Shown: piece after piece, positions 60,282 through 64,000 of the stretch
Layout of the letters: every line of letters starts with the position of its first letter
Position numbering within the stretch: the first letter of the stretch is position 1
From: Lachnoclostridium sp. UBA1308
GTDB lineage: Bacteria; Bacillota; Clostridia; Lachnospirales; Lachnospiraceae
Assembly: GCA_002307215.1 (NCBI GenBank)
Contig: DBTU01000049.1
Span: 137,065 to 201,064 of the forward strand
Direction of reading: 5' to 3'
DNA: 64,000 nt
Position numbers and translations under genes: made by a program
Notes under the pieces: model-generated
Told to the model about the DNA's origin: nothing
Seen by the model: the letters and a program-made list of their open reading frames with translations, nothing else
Database searches by the model: none

Positions 60282-60445
60282 GTAACAGTTCAGCCAACAA
60301 GGATAGTGGCAAGACAGGGAAATAAATGTTTCCATATAGGATCCGCTTTCGCTGAGTTGCATTACGTAGTTCGTATGCAAGTACTCCTATATGAAAATCG
60401 TTTTTTTCCAGTCCGGATAGATTTCATCGAAGGCTGAGCTGTAAC
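60282..60445. repeat. 164-bp dispersed repeat with terminal inverted repeats
   Basis: Ends GTAACAGTTCAGCC (60282-60295) and GGCTGAGCTGTAAC (60432-60445) are inverted copies, 12 of 14 matching. Internal blocks CCATATAGGA and CTCCTATATG are also inverted, so the element can fold into a long imperfect hairpin. It has no plausible ORF. It resembles a MITE. Related sequence occurs at 16704-16777 and end motifs at 35766 and 63976. Confidence 0.75.
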
Positions 60446-60474
60446 AATCTGTAAGCTAAAAATCAATGTAAAAA

Positions 60475-60503
60475 TTGATATACTTAATCAGATATGTTAT
60501 AAT
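60475..60503 (+). promoter_or_regulatory. Promoter of YprB-like gene
   Basis: TTGATA (60475-60480), exact 17-bp spacer, TATAAT (60498-60503) on the plus strand, 34 bp before the ATG. GGAGG is 7 nt before the ATG. The MITE-like element ends 30 bp upstream of it. Confidence 0.8.
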
Positions 60504-60536
60504 AATGTCGAGTTTTTACAGAATGGAGGTCAACGT

Positions 60537-61667
60537 ATGCTTACACGCGACTATAGTCTCGGGTTGATGCCCGATTATCCCTTCGAGCGTGATTTTGCTC
60601 TGGATCAGATTGCATTTTTTGATATCGAAACCACCGGTTTTGCAGCGGAAGCCTCTTATCTATATCTGATTGGTTGTGCTTATTACAAGGATTCCTCTTT
60701 TCATATGATCCAGTGGCTTGCAGAAAGTGTTCAAGAAGAAGCCTTACTTGTGACCGCTTTTTTTGAATTTTTAGATCATTATAAGGTTTTAATTCATTAT
60801 AACGGAACCGGCTTCGACATTCCCTATCTGTTAAAAAAATGCCGTATGCTAAAGCTTGAATATAATTTTGACCGGCTGATTAGTATTGATATTTATAAAA
60901 AGCTACTGCCTTATAAGAAGATATTTCGATTGAAAAGCTTTAAATTAAAGTCGTTAGAGGTTTTTCTGGGTATTCATCGTTCCGACACCTTTTCCGGAGG
61001 TGACCTGATTCCGGTCTATCAAAGTTACCTTGGAAAAAAGCATTATGAAAATTTAAGAAGAATTCGTGAACCCGAAGCTGCTGTCGAGGTTCCTTCCGAG
61101 TCTGAGCTGCTACTGCAGCAATTACTGTTGCATAATGAGGATGATATTAAAGGTCTGCTTTTGGTAAGTCCGATTCTTAATTATGTCGACTTATTTGAAC
61201 AGCCGTTTCGAATTATGCAGGCCGGTGTGGATAAAGATATCTTAAGTATCCGCTTTGAAACCAGCGCATTACTTCCTGTACGCATCAACATCGGAAGCGA
61301 CCCGGCCCATCTGACTGTCTATGAAAATACAGCAATCCTAACGGTACATATTTATGAAGGTGAACTGAAATACTTCTATGATAATTACAAGGATTATTAT
61401 TATCTGCCCGCCGAGGATTATGCCCTACACAAAAGCCTTGCTTGCTTTGTTGACAAGGATTACCGCGTAAAGGCAAAGCCCTCGAACTGTTACATCAAAA
61501 AACAAGGGATATTCGCCCCACAGTATGAGGCTGTGATAATTCCAAGCTTCAAATCCTCATATCAGGATAAGCTTTCATTTCTGGAGATACATACAGATTT
61601 CCTGCTTCAAGAGGAGAATCTGGAACAGTATGTATGGCACATTTTGAGGCATTTACTGGCTACTTAA
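60537..61667 (+). CDS. RNase H-like exonuclease domain protein, YprB-like
   Basis: 376 residues. N-terminal exonuclease domain with DxE in IAFFDIETTGFAAEASYLYLIGCAYY (about 27-45), the second acidic motif IHYNGTGFDIPYLLKKC and SLEVFLGIHRSDTFSGGDLIPVYQSYL, and LLHNEDDIKGLLLV with the final Asp. This is the YprB family of RNase H-like proteins (PF13482). The C-terminal ~170 residues have no recognised domain. Probably an RNA or DNA exonuclease, role unknown. Single plus-strand gene, convergent with the small membrane gene (6-bp gap). Confidence 0.85.
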   Translation: MLTRDYSLGLMPDYPFERDFALDQIAFFDIETTGFAAEASYLYLIGCAYYKDSSFHMIQWLAESVQEEALLVTAFFEFLDHYKVLIHYNGTGFDIPYLLKKCRMLKLEYNFDRLISIDIYKKLLPYKKIFRLKSFKLKSLEVFLGIHRSDTFSGGDLIPVYQSYLGKKHYENLRRIREPEAAVEVPSESELLLQQLLLHNEDDIKGLLLVSPILNYVDLFEQPFRIMQAGVDKDILSIRFETSALLPVRINIGSDPAHLTVYENTAILTVHIYEGELKYFYDNYKDYYYLPAEDYALHKSLACFVDKDYRVKAKPSNCYIKKQGIFAPQYEAVIIPSFKSSYQDKLSFLEIHTDFLLQEENLEQYVWHILRHLLAT

Positions 61668-61673
61668 TTCAGC

Positions 61674-62093
61674 CTATTTCCGACCGGATCTTTTTAGCAA
61701 CATTAATGTCTGCATTATTGTTGTCGAAACAAATCTTCCGGGATACATCAAAACTGATAATAACAGTAAAAACCTATTCATATCATCCGTATATTTAAAT
61801 GGATGATCTATTAATCCGCCAAGCAAACCCATATTCGTGGTATCCGGTCGCGGAATAACTTGATAACTAATCACACAATAAAAAATCAAAATTATGATAA
61901 AAATCAAAATATTAATAATACTCAAGTTCTGCCACACCGTTAAATAGAACAGTCCAAATACAAAGAAAGCAGATATTATTATTTTTATCAATACCAGCGG
62001 TAAACTAATATATTTTATTGTCTGTTTTTCTCTCTGAATGCTTCCAACGTTACCCGGATTTTTTCTTTCAAAGAAATATTCAAGAAGCCCCAT
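61674..62093 (-). CDS. Small membrane protein, unknown function
   Basis: 139 residues; AAGGGTG 6 nt before the ATG. A short basic N-terminus (ERKNPGNVGSIQREK), two strong hydrophobic helices (about 30-50 and 56-78), and a third weaker one near 107-125. No domain recognised. Lone minus-strand gene. Confidence 0.7.
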   Translation of the reverse strand: MGLLEYFFERKNPGNVGSIQREKQTIKYISLPLVLIKIIISAFFVFGLFYLTVWQNLSIINILIFIIILIFYCVISYQVIPRPDTTNMGLLGGLIDHPFKYTDDMNRFLLLLSVLMYPGRFVSTTIMQTLMLLKRSGRK

Positions 62094-62396
62094 TCATTAC
62101 ACCCTTTCCTCAAGATCAACTTAATAAAATTTTACACATTGCTAAATTCTATTTACCGCAATGAAATCTATGTTTTATGATATTATAAATTATTTGATTT
62201 GAAATTACCATATTATCGCTCCTATCTTAACCTTATTTTAAGAAACCTATAATATAACCCGATTAGAAACAAATTCCACCATTTACAAGAATTTTTCATT
62301 AAAAAGGCTTCCCGATTTTCATCAGAAAGCCTAACCTCAGCAAAAAACCACCAATGAAATATTGAGAGTTGGTAGTGAACTGTTTATATTTCCATA
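62094..62396. other. Intergenic region
   Basis: 303 bp, AT-rich, with the terminator at 62301-62332 and no clear promoter for the upstream side. Confidence 0.4.
62301..62332 (-). terminator. Terminator after zinc-ribbon/SHOCT gene
   Basis: AGGCTT.../AAGCCT stem with GAT/ATC inner pairs and a GAAA loop on the minus strand, followed by TTTTTA. About 65 bp after the gene stop. Confidence 0.75.
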
Positions 62397-62831
62397 TTAT
62401 AATTTACTTAATATTTCTTTTCTTTTATTGTTATATTCTTCTTCGGTTATAAGTTTTTCTTCATATAACTTATTTAATTCGTAAAGTCTATTTGATACTG
62501 AAGGTTGCAAATCATAATTATTTGAATTATTGCTTTTGTTTTTTACAATAAAATAACTAATGATTAAAAAAGTCAATAGTCCAATTTGCATTCCAATTTG
62601 ATTATTATCATGAAATAATAAAAATTCAAGAATTAATAATATAATCACCATTATTATACCGTACAATAAAGTTTTTTCTAATGATTTATTATTAGGTTTT
62701 TTAGAAGTGTCTGCTATCTTACTGCTTGATATGTAAGTAAATTGTTTTTTATTACCCTTCAAACATTCATCGCATATTCCATAACTATTTAACTTTTCGC
62801 ATTGATTTCCACAATTTATACATTTGGACAT
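62397..62831 (-). CDS. Zinc-ribbon, membrane and SHOCT-domain protein
   Basis: 144 residues from the ATG at 62831 (GGAGG 5 nt upstream). N-terminal zinc ribbon with C4/C7 and C20/C23 (CINCGNQ...YGICDEC), two hydrophobic helices (about 55-75 and 80-97), and a C-terminal SHOCT motif (LYELNKLYEEKLITEEEYNNKRKEIL). Layout is typical of small uncharacterised membrane-bound oligomerising proteins. More AT-rich than its neighbours, so perhaps horizontally acquired; function unknown. TTGACA occurs upstream on the minus strand (62897-62902) without a good -10. Confidence 0.75.
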   Translation of the reverse strand: MSKCINCGNQCEKLNSYGICDECLKGNKKQFTYISSSKIADTSKKPNNKSLEKTLLYGIIMVIILLILEFLLFHDNNQIGMQIGLLTFLIISYFIVKNKSNNSNNYDLQPSVSNRLYELNKLYEEKLITEEEYNNKRKEILSKL

Positions 62832-63082
62832 TTTTTCCTCCATATGAAATACCATCTATAAAAGAATATTGACACAATTTATTTTAATACAGAATATGTC
62901 AACTATCAATATGCAAATATCGTATGGGTTACAAAAGGGCCAGAAAGCATATCATCCTACTTTCTTGCGTTTTTATTTTACATAATATATTATTAGTCAA
63001 TTCTATCCACAGTCCATAAGCGATGTTATGAGCGATTACAGGTCATAAATTTCATTTGGTGTAAAAGTGGGTGTAAATCATG

Positions 63083-63116
63083 AAAAAAGGCCCCTAGGAA
63101 AAACCCTAGAAGCCTT
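63083..63116 (-). terminator. Terminator after rpmF
   Basis: Minus strand AAGGCTTCTAGG pairs with CCTAGGGGCCTT (two G-U pairs) and is followed by TTTTTT. Confidence 0.88.
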
Positions 63117-63126
63117 ACTTTTACTC

Positions 63127-63309
63127 TTATTCTGCTGAAGAAATGATTTCTTTCTTGTTGTAAGAACCACAAGCCTTACATACTCTATGAGGTACCATAA
63201 GAACTCCACATTTGCTGCACTTTACTAAATTAGGAGCACTCATTTTCCAATTAGCTCTACGGCTGTCTCTTCTAGCTTTTGAATGTTTACCCTTCGGACA
63301 AATAGACAT
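63127..63309 (-). CDS. rpmF: Ribosomal protein bL32
   Basis: 60 residues; AAGGAGG 7 nt before the ATG. N-terminal basic PKGKHSKARRDSRRANWKMSAPNLVKC and a zinc site CSKCGVLMVPHRVCKACG: the zinc-binding (C+) form of bL32. Follows yceD by 4 bp, the standard order before plsX/fab genes in Firmicutes. Own terminator 10 bp after the stop. Confidence 0.97.
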   Translation of the reverse strand: MSICPKGKHSKARRDSRRANWKMSAPNLVKCSKCGVLMVPHRVCKACGSYNKKEIISSAE

Positions 63310-63313
63310 TGAC

Positions 63314-63841
63314 TCACACCTCCTTAAAATTGTTGAAAATATCTCGGACTTTTAACATCCTGGGATCATGAACGAATGTATCACAGTCACAAGTTTTCTC
63401 ATTCAGATCAGTTCCACAATTCCTGCAAAGTCCTTTGCAGTCCTCGCTACATAACAGACTCATGGGAAAACCAATTAAGATTTCATCATAAATCAATGTG
63501 TCTACATCCAGATTGTATCCAATAATATAATTTGTTTCATCCAGACCTTGTGCACGCTCTTCTTCGGTAAGATTAAAGTCAATCTCCTTCAAAATACTAA
63601 TGTCCATCGGGTATAAAATCTCCTTCAGGCATCTGCTGCAAAACAGGGTCATAGTAATATTCGTACTACCCTCGATCATCACCATCTTTTTATCAAGATT
63701 TGTGATCGTAAGCATTACCGGTTCCTTATGAGCGAACTCATAAGCCGTTCCCTGGTAATCAAACGTCTCAAGTGTGTTTGGGGCATTGATCTGTACTATC
63801 TTATCCTTCGTGGTCATTATCTCTGACAAAGATATTAGCAT
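63314..63841 (-). CDS. yceD: YceD family 23S rRNA-linked protein (DUF177)
   Basis: 175 residues; GGAGAG 6 nt before the ATG. DUF177 pattern with CSRCLKEI and the cysteine cluster CSEDCKGLCRNCGTDLNEKTCDC (metal site), then DPRMLKVRDIF. YceD is linked to 23S rRNA accumulation in plants and bacteria and is almost always next to rpmF. Its consensus promoter is just upstream. Confidence 0.93.
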   Translation of the reverse strand: MLISLSEIMTTKDKIVQINAPNTLETFDYQGTAYEFAHKEPVMLTITNLDKKMVMIEGSTNITMTLFCSRCLKEILYPMDISILKEIDFNLTEEERAQGLDETNYIIGYNLDVDTLIYDEILIGFPMSLLCSEDCKGLCRNCGTDLNEKTCDCDTFVHDPRMLKVRDIFNNFKEV

Positions 63842-63916
63842 CTAAATCTCTCCGAACATTTTTTCATAAACGCGTATTCTCTTTACAGTTTCCTGAAAAT
63901 CGCACGCACTTCTTGT

Positions 63917-63945
63917 ATTATACTCACTGTGTTATTATTTGTCAA
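63917..63945 (-). promoter_or_regulatory. yceD-rpmF promoter
   Basis: Minus strand TTGACA (63940-63945), exact 17-bp spacer, TATAAT (63917-63922): a perfect consensus promoter, fitting a ribosomal-protein operon. About 75 bp before yceD. Confidence 0.88.
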
Positions 63946-63975
63946 CGGGAAAACGTGATTTTTATTGTAGCGTTG

Positions 63976-64000
63976 GTTACAGTTCAGCCTTATCTAAGAC
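63976..64000. repeat. End motif of a dispersed-repeat copy at window edge
   Basis: GTTACAGTTCAGCCTT (63976-63991) followed by ATCTAAGAC; identical to the M23-gene motif and close to both ends of the 60282 element. The window stops before it can be seen whether a full copy follows. Confidence 0.5.

Overview
The window is low-GC DNA from a spore-forming, Gram-positive anaerobe, most likely a Lachnospiraceae (Clostridia) member. The evidence is SigK, a CotS-like kinase, the ireB-ruvX-yrzB-fur cluster, RNase J, LCP and M23 wall proteins, PFL/ACT proteins and Shine-Dalgarno (GGAGG) starts. The family assignment is inference; nothing was searched. Nearly all genes lie on the minus strand.

Region 1 (1-16.5 kb) is a complete Gram-positive type IV pilus (T4P) operon read leftward from 16306: pilB, pilT, pilC, major pilin pilA, prepilin peptidase pilD, a fused pilM-pilN gene, pilO, four pilin-like genes (PilV-, PilX-, GspH- and PilW-like) and a very large InlB-repeat surface protein that runs off the left edge. 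A consensus promoter at 16442-16470 has a perfect 11-bp palindrome over its -35 and spacer.

Region 2 (16.9-26 kb) holds two ABC-F ATPases, an HD-domain protein, a zinc-ribbon membrane protein, sigK without a visible pro-sequence, and a fucA-pduL-deoR operon with a candidate operator. Region 3 (25-33 kb) resembles the Bacillus yrr region: trhP, trmR, a catalytic-domain-less mltG, rnj, fur, yrzB, ruvX, ireB and mtaB, followed by a plus-strand HPr-like gene lacking the catalytic His.

Region 4 (33-46.6 kb) is housekeeping: thiI, nifS, M23 and LCP proteins, pepD, PFL/ACT proteins, walJ-like, coaE, polA and an anti-sigma-like gene. Region 5 (46.6-60 kb) has tRNA-Leu(CAA), a CotS-like kinase, a GGDEF cyclase, a Nudix hydrolase, a PBP2/FtsW pair, a large U32 protein, zapA, ruvAB, a small zinc protein and a CmpB-cardiolipin synthase fusion. 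Region 6 (60-64 kb) has a YprB-like nuclease, two small membrane proteins and yceD-rpmF.

Overlaid on this are several non-genic elements: a dispersed repeat family whose ends read GTTACAGTTCAGCC (four sites), a 27-bp perfect palindrome, a 14-copy heptamer array, a long polypyrimidine tract, and several clean promoters and terminators.
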